A DNA stretch of 64,000 nucleotides from JBEDUK01 sp963781595 (GTDB lineage: Bacteria > Actinomycetota > UBA4738): positions 248,001-312,000 of the forward strand of contig CAWAGG010000001.1 of the NCBI GenBank assembly GCA_963781595.1. The letters run 5' to 3'. Made by a program: the position numbers and the translations under genes. This document shows, piece by piece, positions 26,123 through 34,711 of this stretch (positions within the stretch are counted from its first letter, which is position 1; every line of letters starts with the position of its first letter). Below the pieces are notes generated by a model that did not search any database, was not told where the DNA came from, and was given only the letters and a program-made list of their open reading frames with translations.

Positions 26123-26874
26123 GCTCGGCTCTTCGGGCCGTCGGAACCGGCCGGCGTACCGAGGAACAGCGGCGCCGTGGGGCACAGGTCGGCGAGCGGG
26201 CAGTCCTCGCAGTGCGGGCGGGACGGCTTGCAGATCTCGCGGCCGAGCCGGATCAGGCCGACGTGGATCGGGACGCGGAGCTTCGGGGGGACCGCCTGCT
26301 CCATGAGCCGATGCGCCGCGGCGGCGTCGATCCGTTCGCCGAAGAACCCCAGGCGTTTCGCGACGCGGAACACGTGCGTGTCGACGGGGATCGCGTCGCG
26401 ACCGAGCGCGAAGGCCAGGACGCACGCGGCCGTCTTCGGACCGACGCCGGGCAGCGAGAGCAGGTAGTCGGTGACCTCGCGGTCCGAGGCGGCGTTCATC
26501 CAGGAGAGGTCGAACGAGCCGCTCGCGCTCGCGGACGCGATGCAGGATCGCGAGGATCCGAGGCGCCTTCGTGTTCGCCAGACCTCCGGGCCGGATCACG
26601 TCCGCAAGTTCGGGCTCCGAGGCCGAGGCCAGCGCCTCCCACGTCGGCTATCGGTCGCCGCATCGCCTCGAACGCCCGCTCGCTGTTCAGATCGCTCGTG
26701 TTCTGCGACAGCACCGTGAGGATCAACTCCTCCATCGGGTCCCATCGCCGCGGGGGCTCGAGCGGGCCGAACCGGCGCTCGAGGCGGGAGACCATCTCGC
26801 GGATGCGGGTCGGCGTGGGAGGGGACGGGGGCGGCGGCCCGACCGGTGGCGGGTGAGGGAGCGGCGTCGGTCAT
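26119..26874 (-). CDS. nth: endonuclease III-type DNA glycosylase, frameshifted
   Basis: A base-excision repair glycosylase/AP lyase with an Fe-S cluster. The C-terminal half is intact: helix-hairpin-helix LPGVGPKTAACVLAFALGRD, then catalytic-Asp segment IPVDTHVFRVAKRLG and the cluster ligands CKPSRPHCEDCPLADLC (C-x6-C-x2-C-x5-C). The N-terminal half is readable as RRWDPMEELILTVLSQNTSD then LNSERAFEAM, but in another frame, with at least two indels between 26500 and 26800. The ATG at 26874 overlaps the dnaB stop (ATGA), and this sets the start. Confidence 0.82.
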
Positions 26875-28278
26875 GACTGGGGGACGAGCCTACCGGCGGG
26901 GTCGCTCAGAACCCCTTCGCGATGTTGACGGAAGCGCGTGAGGTGCGGCTGGAAGGTGAGCTGCACTGTCGCCGTCGGGCCGTTGCGGTGCTTCGCCACG
27001 ATGATGTCGGCGACGTTCTTCTTCGCCAGGTCCTCGCTGGAATCGTCCCGGTGGATGAACATCACGATGTCGGCGTCCTGTTCGAGCGAACCGCTCTCAC
27101 GGAGGTCGGAGAGCTGCGGTCGCTTGTCGGCTCGAGTCTCCGGGTTGCGGTTCAGCTGGGACACCGCGACGACGGGGATCTCGAGCTCCTTGGCGAGGAG
27201 CTTCAGCGAACGGCTGATCTCGGCGACCTCCTGCTGGCGGCTCTCGGTCCGCATGTGGCCGGACATCAGCTGGAGGTAATCGACGATGATGAGCCCGAGG
27301 TTCCCCCTCGACTTCAGCCGGCGGGCCTTGGCGCGGATGTCGACGATGCTCACGTTGCCCGAGTCGACGATGAACAACGGCGCCTCGTGGAGGACCTCCG
27401 CGGCCTCGACGATGTGGGTCCAGTCCTCGGCGGCGACGCGCGCCGTCGCGGATCTTGTCCCACGGCACCTTCGATTCGGCGCACAGCAGGCGCATCCCGA
27501 TCTCGAACCGCGACATCTCGAGGGAGAACATCACGACGGACGAGCCGGGATGGACGTGGTCACCCATCGCGACGTTGCGGGCGAGGTTCGTCACTAGCGA
27601 CGACTTGCCCACTCCGGGACGCGCCGCGACGATGATCAGGTTGCCGGCCTGCAGGCCCGAGAGCAGCTCGTCCAGATCGTGGAACCCCGTCGGCACCCCC
27701 GCGAACGCGCTGTCGCGCTGCTGGATGTGCTCGAGCTGCAGGAGGCTGTCGTCGACGAGGTCGCGCATCCGGACGACCTCTTCCTTCTCGTTCTGGCGCG
27801 CGACGGCGTAGATCAGCGTCTCGGCCTCGTCGGCGGCCTTCTTCGGATCGTCGGGGATCGCGTACGCGTTCGCCATGATCTCGCGACGAGGCCTCGATCA
27901 GCCGGCGGAGGAGCGCGTTGTCCGCCACGATCCGGGCGTAGTACGCGGCGCTGGCCGGCGTTGGGACCTGATTCGACGAGGTTGTAGACGGCTAGAGGCG
28001 CCGCCGACCTCGTCCAGCCCACCACGGCGCTTCAGCTCCTCGACCGCGGTGATCGCGTCGACCGGCTCGCCCCGTGCGTAGATCGCGAGGACGGCCTCGA
28101 TAGATCCGTTGATGCGCCGGTCGGTAGAAGTCCGCGGCATGGACGGATCTCGACGACGGCCGCGATCGCCTCCCCCGAGAGCATCATCGAGCCGATGACC
28201 GACTCCTCGGCCTCGACGTTGTTCGGCGGAACGCGCTCCGGCCGCGATCCGCCGGACCTCCTCAGCGGTCCTGGACAC
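26871..28278 (-). CDS. dnaB: replicative DNA helicase DnaB, frameshifted
   Basis: The hexameric replicative helicase; no intein is present. The N-domain shows VPPNNVEAEESVIGSMMLSG and AVLAIYARGEPVDAITAVEE. The RecA-like core has GVPTGFHDLDELLSGLQAGN, Walker A ARPGVGKSSLVTNLARNVA, LIIVDYLQLMSG, VVAVSQLNRNPE and, near the end, VAKHRNGPTATVQLTF. Length (~469 codons) is normal. Indels occur near 28240, 28130, 27960, 27890 and 27440. The start is GTG 28278 behind GGGGAG. Because the gene is essential, the breaks are almost certainly sequence errors. A LexA-like box lies 150 bases upstream. Confidence 0.88.
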
Positions 28279-28427
28279 TCCCCGACCCCCCTTCGAAGGT
28301 CGAGAGCCTCTCCGATGCCCGCTGTGCAGAACAACGCCCAGAGGGTGGGGAGAACGTGCGGATAACGGCCGGACCAGCGCCGACGCCGGTGAGAAGAAGA
28401 GCGTCAATTCTCGCGTCGGAGCCAATA

Positions 28428-28443
28428 TCGAACATACGTTCGG
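28428..28443 (-). promoter_or_regulatory. LexA (SOS) box between rplI and dnaB
   Basis: The 14-base core CGAACATACGTTCG fits the Gram-positive/actinobacterial SOS box CGAAC-RNRY-GTTCG at every position. It extends to TCGAACATACGTTCGG, 15 of 16 against TCGAAC-N4-GTTCGA. It lies in the only long gap of the ribosomal-replication cluster. It suggests that dnaB and nth have a DNA-damage-responsive promoter; no lexA is in the window. Confidence 0.65.
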
Positions 28444-28490
28444 AACGCTACCACGGCGCTCCGACACGCGTCGACCCGTCCGTGCGGTGC

Positions 28491-28935
28491 CTACTCCCCG
28501 ACGACCTCGACCGCGACGGACGCGTTGACCTCGGGATGCAGATGCACCTGGACCTCGTGGGTTCCCACGCTTCGGATCGGCTCCTCGAGCCGAACCTGCT
28601 TGCGGTCCACGATGACGCCCGCCTTCGAGATCTCCGTGGCCACGTCGCCGGCGGTCACGCTGCCGAAGAGCCGACCGTCCTCACCGGCGTGCACGGTGAG
28701 CCGCAGCGGCGAGGCGGCCAACTGCGCCGCGACCGCCTCGGCCTCAACCCGGTCCTTCTCGATTCGGTCACGATGCGCCTTGGACAGGCGCTCCGCGTGG
28801 CGGGCCCCGCCCTTGGTCGCGACGACCGCCATCCCCCGGGGGATCAGGAAGTTCCGGGCGTACCCGTCCTTGACCGTCGACGAGGTCGCCCGGCGCGCCG
28901 AGCTTGTCGACCTCGCGCTGCAGGATGACCTTCAT
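28491..28935 (-). CDS. rplI: 50S ribosomal protein L9, frameshifted
   Basis: The N-terminus MKVILQREVDKLGAPGDLV is the L9 signature, and the last 113 residues read cleanly from MAVVATKGGARHAERLSKAH through the C-terminal domain to VNASVAVEVVGE. Between them (about 28830-28890) one or two indels disturb the NFLIPRG region. Total length is that of L9 (~148 residues). Its ATG overlaps the apparent stop of rpsR (ATGA). Confidence 0.88.
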
Positions 28936-29204
28936 CGCGTCGTAGTACGGGCAGCAGGGCCATCTCGCGGGCGTTCTTGACGGCCGTGGCCACGTCACGC
29001 TGGTGCTGCGACGCAGTTGCCGGTCACCCGGCGCGAGCCGGATCTTGCCCGCGCTCCGAGACGAACTTGCGCAGCAGGAGACGTCCTTGTAGTCGACGTA
29101 GGTCGATGTGGTCCTTGCAGAAGATGGCAGAACTTCTTCTTCTGCTTCTTCTGCCAGCCCTTCTCGTCCTTCTCCCTGCGCGCTTCGCTCTGGAACTTCG
29201 GCAT
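28932..29204 (-). CDS. rpsR: 30S ribosomal protein S18, frameshifted
   Basis: The pieces KKKFCH, CKDHID, YVDYKDVS, LLRKFVSERG and RRVTGNCVA, then ATAVKNAREMALLP, are S18 in order, but they occupy three frames. The best end is ...ALLPYTTR with a TGA overlapping the rplI ATG, which resembles actinobacterial S18 tails. The start is ATG 29204. Several single-base errors make the printed frame unusable. Confidence 0.8.
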
Positions 29205-29207
29205 ACG

Positions 29208-29639
29208 CGTTCGCTCCTCCTCGGTCGAACCTCCGGCGCCGACCGGGACCGTGGGCCGCTCCAGTCGCCGCCCTTGCCCTGGCGCTCGGCTTGGCCGTCG
29301 CCCACTTCAGGCTGGGCCCGACCTCGTCGGCCTCGATCTCGATCTTGCGTGCGCTTCTCACCCTCGGGCGTCTCCCACGAGTTCGTGCGGAGCCGCCCGA
29401 CCACGATCACCCTGGATGCCCTGCGTCAGGGACTCGGCGACGTTCTCGGCGAGCGTGCCGCCACGCCGTCACGTCGAAGAACGACGTCTCGGCGTCGCTG
29501 CCACTGGCCGGACTCGTCCTGTGACGCGGCGGCTGACCGCCACGCCGAACTTCACGAGCGCCGCGCCGTTCGGCGTGTACCGCAGCTCCGGGTCCCGGGT
29601 GAGGTTCCCCACGATCATGATCTGGTTCTCGTTCGCCAT
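29208..29639 (-). CDS. ssb: single-stranded DNA-binding protein, frameshifted
   Basis: The start MANENQIMIVGNLTRDPELR is followed by YTPNGAALVKFGVAVSRRVT, the OB-fold N-terminus of SSB. Later pieces QRRD, DVTAW, SLAENVAES, RLRTNSWETPEGEKRT and IEIEADEVGPSLKWATAK are in order but in different frames. The acidic C-terminal tip could not be found, so the exact end is uncertain. The RBS GGAAGGTGGAG precedes ATG 29639. It lies between rpsF and rpsR, as in most bacteria. Confidence 0.8.
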
Positions 29640-29692
29640 CCCAGCTCCACCTTCCTACGAAGAGGGGAAGGTCCCTTCGGCTCTCGCGAGCC

Positions 29693-30124
29693 TTACTCCG
29701 AAACCTCGGGCTCGTCCGCATCCGACGCCTCCTCGGCGACCGATGCGTCCGGGCCCGACGGGGTCACCGGCGCCGTCGTCGTCGCCGATCCCGCCGCGAC
29801 GCCCGCAGGCACCTTCACGGGCCCCTTGCGCTTGCGCGGCTCGGGCTTCGTCGTGACCTTGAACCGAACGACCTCGTCGGCCAGATGCAGGACCCGCTCG
29901 AGCTCGGTGATGCTCGTCGGATCCGCCGTGATGTCCACGACGATGTACACACCCTCGGTGTGCTTGTCGATCTCGAAGGCCAGCCGCCGGCGGCCCCAGA
30001 CGTCGGTGTTCGTCACCTCACCGTCTGACTCGCCGATGACCTTGGAGATCCGCTCCACGACGCCGTTCACGACCGCGTCGTCGGCCTCGGCGGGCAGGAT
30101 GAGCATGACCTCGTACTTCCGCAT
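29693..30124 (-). CDS. rpsF: 30S ribosomal protein S6 with C-terminal extension
   Basis: A 143-residue S6. The fold is complete (MRKYEVMLILPAEADDAVVN, VTNTDVWGRRRLAFEIDKHT, EGVYIVVDITADPTSITELE, HLADEVVRFKVTTKPEPRKR). About 45 extra residues rich in Ala, Pro and Glu follow, making it longer than the ~96-residue core. The start ATG 30124 has GAGGAGGT in front of it; a longer reading to 30154 lacks support. First gene of the rpsF-ssb-rpsR-rplI-dnaB run; a TAGCAT box near 30181-30176 may be its -10. Confidence 0.93.
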   Translation of the reverse strand: MRKYEVMLILPAEADDAVVNGVVERISKVIGESDGEVTNTDVWGRRRLAFEIDKHTEGVYIVVDITADPTSITELERVLHLADEVVRFKVTTKPEPRKRKGPVKVPAGVAAGSATTTAPVTPSGPDASVAEEASDADEPEVSE

Positions 30125-30283
30125 TCCACCTCCTCTGGACTGGACGGCCCCCATGGGGAGCAGGAGTGGCGGTCCATGCTAGCAGCCGCGCCGGTCGCGG
30201 CCGCCGCATCTGTCCTGTCGAGCGAACGGTACACCCTGGCACCGACACGCCCGACCGGCTCTCGCTTCCCGGCGGTCCTTCGA

Positions 30284-30311
30284 TCGACCTTCACGGGTTC
30301 CGGCGTAGACT
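30284..30311 (+). promoter_or_regulatory. candidate panB promoter
   Basis: TCGACC (30284-30289) lies 16 bases before TAGACT (30306-30311). TAGACT is also the -10-like box at dnaK, acnA and the EtfD-like gene. A ~40-base leader with GAGGAGG then precedes the panB ATG. Confidence 0.4.
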
Positions 30312-30356
30312 GAGGCGCGACAGAGCCGTGCACTTCGACGCGAGGAGGCGCGAGCC

Positions 30357-31148
30357 ATGACCGTCACCGTCCGCGACATCCGGGCCTTCAAAGAGCGCGG
30401 GGAACGCTTCGCGATGCTCACCGCGTACGACGTCCCCACCGCCAGCATCCTCGACGAGGCCGGGATCCCGGTCCTGCTGGTGGGCGACTCGCTCGCCCAG
30501 AACGTCCTCGGGTACGAGACCACCCTCCCCGTGACGATGGAAGAGATGCTCCATCACACGAAGGCCGTCTCCCGCGGCGCGACGAACGCGCTCCTCGTCG
30601 GCGACATGCCGTTCCTCTCGTACCAGACCTCCCTCGAGGACGGGATCCGCAACGCTGGCCGCTTCCTGAAGGAGGGCGGCGCGCACGCGGTGAAGATCGA
30701 GGGCCCGATGGACGCGCTCGCCCACGCCCTGGTCGACCGCGGCATCCCGGTGATGGGCCACCTCGGGCTCACGCCCCAGTCCGTCCACGCGATGGGCGGC
30801 TACCGGGTCCAGGGCAAGACCGATCACGACGCGCAGCGGTTACTGGTCGAGGCCGAACACATGTCGAAGGCGGGCGCGTTCGCGATCGTCCTCGAGGGCA
30901 TCCCGAGCGAGGTCGCCCGCCAGATCACGGACGCCGTCGACGTCCCGACGATCGGGATCGGCGCCGGCCCGCACTGCGACGGCCAGGTGCTGGTGCTCAC
31001 CGATCTGCTCGGGCTCGGCACCGGGCCGCAGCCGAGGTTCGCCAAGGCGTACGTGGACCTGCGTTCGGAGATCACGCGCGCCGTCGTCGCGTTCAAGGAC
31101 GACGTCGCGGCCGGAACGTTCCCCGACGACGCGCACTCGTACCACTAG
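30357..31148 (+). CDS. panB: 3-methyl-2-oxobutanoate hydroxymethyltransferase
   Basis: PanB makes ketopantoate from alpha-ketoisovalerate and methylene-THF in pantothenate/CoA synthesis. The protein has 263 residues, the normal length. FAMLTAYDVPTASILDEAGI, LLVGDSLAQNVLGYETTLPV, GGAHAVKIEG, PVMGHLGLTPQSVHAMGGYR and GIGAGPHCDGQVLVLTDLLG give the metal and substrate sites. It is divergent from rpsF. No other pan gene is nearby. Confidence 0.96.
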   Translation: MTVTVRDIRAFKERGERFAMLTAYDVPTASILDEAGIPVLLVGDSLAQNVLGYETTLPVTMEEMLHHTKAVSRGATNALLVGDMPFLSYQTSLEDGIRNAGRFLKEGGAHAVKIEGPMDALAHALVDRGIPVMGHLGLTPQSVHAMGGYRVQGKTDHDAQRLLVEAEHMSKAGAFAIVLEGIPSEVARQITDAVDVPTIGIGAGPHCDGQVLVLTDLLGLGTGPQPRFAKAYVDLRSEITRAVVAFKDDVAAGTFPDDAHSYH

Positions 31149-31254
31149 GCGCCGCCGGTCGAGGTCGAGCGCGAGGGGCGAGCTCGTCGGCGAACCCCGT
31201 CCATCACGGGGTTCCTCGCGAGCTTCGGTCCCAACGGCGGAGCCGTCGCCGATA

Positions 31255-32547
31255 ATGCAGCCCGTGGCGCGGTCGAGCGGTACACGGGCGGCGGCTTCGG
31301 TCTCCCTGGTCACGGTCCTCGCCGCGACCCTGGTGACGCTGGGCGTCGGCCTCGCGCTGAAGGCGCCGTGCGCCTCCGGATCGTGGACGGACGGGCGCCA
31401 GTACAAGCACCTGTGCTACTCGGACATCGTCCCCCTGTACGGCACCGAGCACCTCGAGGGCGGCCGGCTCCCGTTCATCGACCGGTGCCCCGACGACGCG
31501 GGGTTCCAATGCGACGAGTACCCGGTCATCACGATGTGGTTCATGCGCCTGGCGGCGTGGATCGGCCACGGCTACGGCGGCTTCTTCTGGGCGAACGTGT
31601 TCCTGCTCGCGGTCGCGGCGCTGGTCACCACCTGGGCGCTGTACCGGATGGTCGGGGCGAGAGCCCTGTACTTCGCAGCGGCGCCGACGTTGCTGATCTA
31701 CGGCTTCATGAACTGGGACCTGCTCGCCGTGGCGCTCGCGACGGTCGGCACCCTCGTGTTCTTCCGTCGCAGGGACGCACCGGCCGGAGCGCTCCTCGGG
31801 CTCGGGGCCGCGGCGAAGTTCTTCCCGGGGCTCCTGGTGATCCCCTTCGCGCTCACGCGCCTGCGCGAGGGGAAGGCGCGCGCTGCCAGCCTCGTCGTCG
31901 TGACCGCGGCGGGCGCATGGATCGTGGTGAACCTCCCGTTCGCGCTGGCGGCGCCCCACGGATGGTCCACCTTCTTCCGGTTCAACGCGCAACGCCCGGT
32001 CGATTGGGACAGCCTGTGGTTCGTCGTCTGCCAGCGTCAGCATGCCTATGCGGGGTGCGCCTGGACCAGTGGTTTGATCAACGTGGAGTCGATCGGGCTG
32101 TTCATCGCGGTAGCGTGCGTCCTGTGGTTCGCCCGGTCGGCGCGGGAGCCGCGCTTCCCCGCCTGGACGTTCGCCTTCCCGCTGCTCGTGGCGTTCCTGC
32201 TGACGAACAAGGTCTACTCGCCGCAGTACGGGCTGTGGCTGCTCCCCTGGTTCGCGCTCGCGCTGCCGAACCCGACGCTGTTCGTGTTGTTCGAACTCTC
32301 CGACGTCGCCGTGTTCCTGACCCGGTTCCTGTGGTTCGGCCGGCTCGCCGCGGACAGCGGTGACCAGGCGTTCGCCGGGTTCCACGGCCCACCGCTCGGG
32401 GCGTTCGAGTTCGCGGTGGTGATCCGGGCGCTCGTGCTGATCGCGTGCCTGGTCGCTTGGGTCCTCGGCGAACGTGGCCGACATGCGCCCCGGTCTCGGG
32501 ACGCCCCGGCCGACGAGGACCCCGAGTTGCTCGAGGTATCGACGTGA
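31255..32547 (+). CDS. GT87/DUF2029-like membrane glycosyltransferase
   Basis: A ~430-residue polytopic protein with about ten hydrophobic helices. The GT-C pattern is seen in the first loop (YSDIVPLYGTEHLEGGRLPF with acidic residues, then DEYPVITMWFMRLAAW) and in GAAAKFFPGLLVIPFAL and NKVYSPQYGLWLLPWFALAL. Such proteins use polyprenyl-phosphate sugars for lipoglycan or arabinan/mannan assembly; the sugar is unknown. A GATAAT box seven bases before GTG 31264 suggests that GTG may be the true start. It overlaps the next gene (GTGA). Related genes sit between ponA and rpsF in mycobacteria. Confidence 0.8.
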   Translation: MQPVARSSGTRAAASVSLVTVLAATLVTLGVGLALKAPCASGSWTDGRQYKHLCYSDIVPLYGTEHLEGGRLPFIDRCPDDAGFQCDEYPVITMWFMRLAAWIGHGYGGFFWANVFLLAVAALVTTWALYRMVGARALYFAAAPTLLIYGFMNWDLLAVALATVGTLVFFRRRDAPAGALLGLGAAAKFFPGLLVIPFALTRLREGKARAASLVVVTAAGAWIVVNLPFALAAPHGWSTFFRFNAQRPVDWDSLWFVVCQRQHAYAGCAWTSGLINVESIGLFIAVACVLWFARSAREPRFPAWTFAFPLLVAFLLTNKVYSPQYGLWLLPWFALALPNPTLFVLFELSDVAVFLTRFLWFGRLAADSGDQAFAGFHGPPLGAFEFAVVIRALVLIACLVAWVLGERGRHAPRSRDAPADEDPELLEVST

Positions 32548-33788
32548 AGACGAGGCCGATGAGCATCGGCGACGCGGACCTGTCCGGGACGCTCGGCGAG
32601 GTCCGCCTGCGCGACGGGCTGGGCTACGGGCTCCTGGTCTTCATCGCCGTCCGGGTGGGGCTGTCGATCGTGGCGCTCGTGGCCACCGCCGTGCTGCCGC
32701 ACGCGGCGAACCTGCAGGCGTCCCCCGACTCGGTCGTCCCGTCCCCGGCGAGCGTCCCGGGCTGGCCAGCCCACCTGTTCACGCCGGGCTGGCACAACCT
32801 CGTGACCGCATGGGAGCGGTTCGACGCGCTCTGGTACCTGCGGATCGCTGCGCACGGCTACGCGAACGGCGACGGGAGCGCGGCGTTCTTCCCCCTGTAC
32901 CCGCTGGTGACCCGGGGGGTGTCGGTCGTCGTGGGCGGGCATCCGTTGGTGGCCGCGCTGCTCGTGTCGAACGTCTCGTTCGCTGCCGCGCTCGTCGCGA
33001 TGTACGCGCTGACCCTGCGCGAGACCGGTTCCGAGGACGTGGCGCGCCGCGCGGTCCTGTACCTGGCCGTGTTCCCGACCTCGTTCTTCTTCCTCGCGCC
33101 CTACAGCGAGTCGATGTTCCTGCTGCTCGTGGTGCTGACCTTCTGGTTCGTGCGCCAGGATCGCTGGGCGGCCGCCGCCTTCGCCGCGGCGCTCGCCGCC
33201 CTCACGCGCAACCTCGGGTTCCTCCTGGCGCTGCCGCTCGCGGTCGAAGCGTGGCAGCGATGGCGAACGACCGGCAAGCGGCTGATCCCCCGGCTGGCGT
33301 GGTCCGCCGTGCCGGCGCTGGCCGTGCTCCCCTACCTCGCGTTCTGGAAGCGGTTCTCGGGCGACTGGCTCGCGCCGATCCACCAGGAGACGAACTGGCA
33401 ACGCGAGCTCGAGAACCCGGTGATCACCCTGGCCAAGGGCACGCACGAGGCGTTCCGGTGGCTCGGCGTCTACGCGGGCGGCTATCACCTGATGGACTGG
33501 CTGATCATCCTGCCCGTCCTGGCCGCGGCCGTCTACGTCGTGATGCGCTTCCGGTTGGCCTACGGCGTCTACGTCTGGGTGAGCCTCCTGCCACCCTTGT
33601 CGTTCATCTTCATGGGACGGCCGCTCATGTCGCTGCCGCGGTTCACGCTGGCGCTCTTCCCGGTCTTCTGGGCGTTCGCCCGCTGGACCGAGGGCTCGCG
33701 CGGGCGCCAGGACGCGGTGCTCGTCTGCTCGTCGGCCCTGCTGGGGATCATGCTGGTGCTGTTCGTCAACTGGTACTACGTCTTCTAG
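32544..33788 (+). CDS. PIG-V-like membrane mannosyltransferase family protein
   Basis: A 414-residue membrane protein with ~10 helices. WERFDALWYLRIAAHGY near residue 95, then AAFFPLYPLVTRGVSV, FPTSFFFLAPYSESMFLLLV and LTRNLGFLLALPLAVEAW match bacterial relatives of GPI mannosyltransferase PIG-V. It is expected to transfer a sugar from a lipid carrier on the outer membrane face; the acceptor is unknown. The GTG at 32544 overlaps the stop of the GT87-like gene, so the two form a coupled pair. Confidence 0.82.
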   Translation: MKTRPMSIGDADLSGTLGEVRLRDGLGYGLLVFIAVRVGLSIVALVATAVLPHAANLQASPDSVVPSPASVPGWPAHLFTPGWHNLVTAWERFDALWYLRIAAHGYANGDGSAAFFPLYPLVTRGVSVVVGGHPLVAALLVSNVSFAAALVAMYALTLRETGSEDVARRAVLYLAVFPTSFFFLAPYSESMFLLLVVLTFWFVRQDRWAAAAFAAALAALTRNLGFLLALPLAVEAWQRWRTTGKRLIPRLAWSAVPALAVLPYLAFWKRFSGDWLAPIHQETNWQRELENPVITLAKGTHEAFRWLGVYAGGYHLMDWLIILPVLAAAVYVVMRFRLAYGVYVWVSLLPPLSFIFMGRPLMSLPRFTLALFPVFWAFARWTEGSRGRQDAVLVCSSALLGIMLVLFVNWYYVF

Positions 33789-33893
33789 CCGGTCCGGCCT
33801 CACCCGGGGGCATCACCCCGACGGTTGCGTCCGTTCGCCCCGAGCGCCCAGAATGCTTCAGAACGGCTGCACCGCGGCCGATGGAGTAGCGAC

Positions 33894-34538
33894 ATGCCGA
33901 TCAGCGTCGTGATCGCCGACGACCACTCGTTGGTGCGTCAGGGGCTGCGCCGCTACCTCGAGATGGCCGGTGACATCGAGGTCCTCGGCGAAGCCTCCAA
34001 CGGCACCGAGGTCCTCCGCATGATCGAGAACGGCACCGGCGAGCCCGACATCGTGCTGCTCGACATCCGCATGCCCGAGATGGACGGGCTGGAGACGGCG
34101 CGCCGTATCCGGGTGGGACACCCGAACGTCGGGATCATCATCCTCACCGCCTACGACGACCGTCAGTTCGTCGTGGAGGCCGTTCGCGCCGGCGCGCGAG
34201 GCTACGTGCTCAAGGCACGGGACGCCGAACACCTGATCCAGACGGTTCGACTCGTCGCCGGCGGCAACATGGTGATCGACCCTCAGCTGGTGGTCGCCCT
34301 CGCCGAGGAGCTCTCGGTGGCGAGCGAGCGCGACCGCAAGGCCGAGACGCTCACCGCTCGCGAGGTCGAGGTCCTGCAGCTGCTCGCGTTCGGGCACACG
34401 AACAAGGACATCGCCGAACAGCTCTTCATCTCGCCGGACACGGTCAAGACGCACCTCGAGCACATCTTCGAGAAGCTCGGGACGTCGGACCGGACGGCCG
34501 CCGTCGCCGAAGCGCTCCGCCGCCGCCTGATCGAGTGA
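33894..34538 (+). CDS. NarL/FixJ-family response regulator
   Basis: A 214-residue regulator. The receiver has VVIADDHSLVRQGLRRYLEM, phosphoacceptor Asp in DIVLLDIRMPEMDGLE, ILTAYDD and VLKARD. The LuxR-type HTH (~145-200) reads LTAREVEVLQLLAFGHTNKD then ISPDTVKTHLEHIFEKLGTS. The large sensor kinase starts 173 bases downstream on the same strand and has the matching HisKA_3 type, so they are the likely pair. Confidence 0.93.
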   Translation: MPISVVIADDHSLVRQGLRRYLEMAGDIEVLGEASNGTEVLRMIENGTGEPDIVLLDIRMPEMDGLETARRIRVGHPNVGIIILTAYDDRQFVVEAVRAGARGYVLKARDAEHLIQTVRLVAGGNMVIDPQLVVALAEELSVASERDRKAETLTAREVEVLQLLAFGHTNKDIAEQLFISPDTVKTHLEHIFEKLGTSDRTAAVAEALRRRLIE

Positions 34539-34711
34539 GCCCGGGCCGGCGAGGGCCCCGGCCGCCGCGACGATCACCCTGGCACGACCCGGTGTGCCCC
34601 GCGCGCGTGGCGAAGGTGTGACTAGCTCGAAGGTCTGAACGAAGACCCCCCGAACTTCCGGTCCTGCCCCCTAAACGGCGGGGGTCCGTCCGGCCGATAC
34701 ATCTGGGGATC

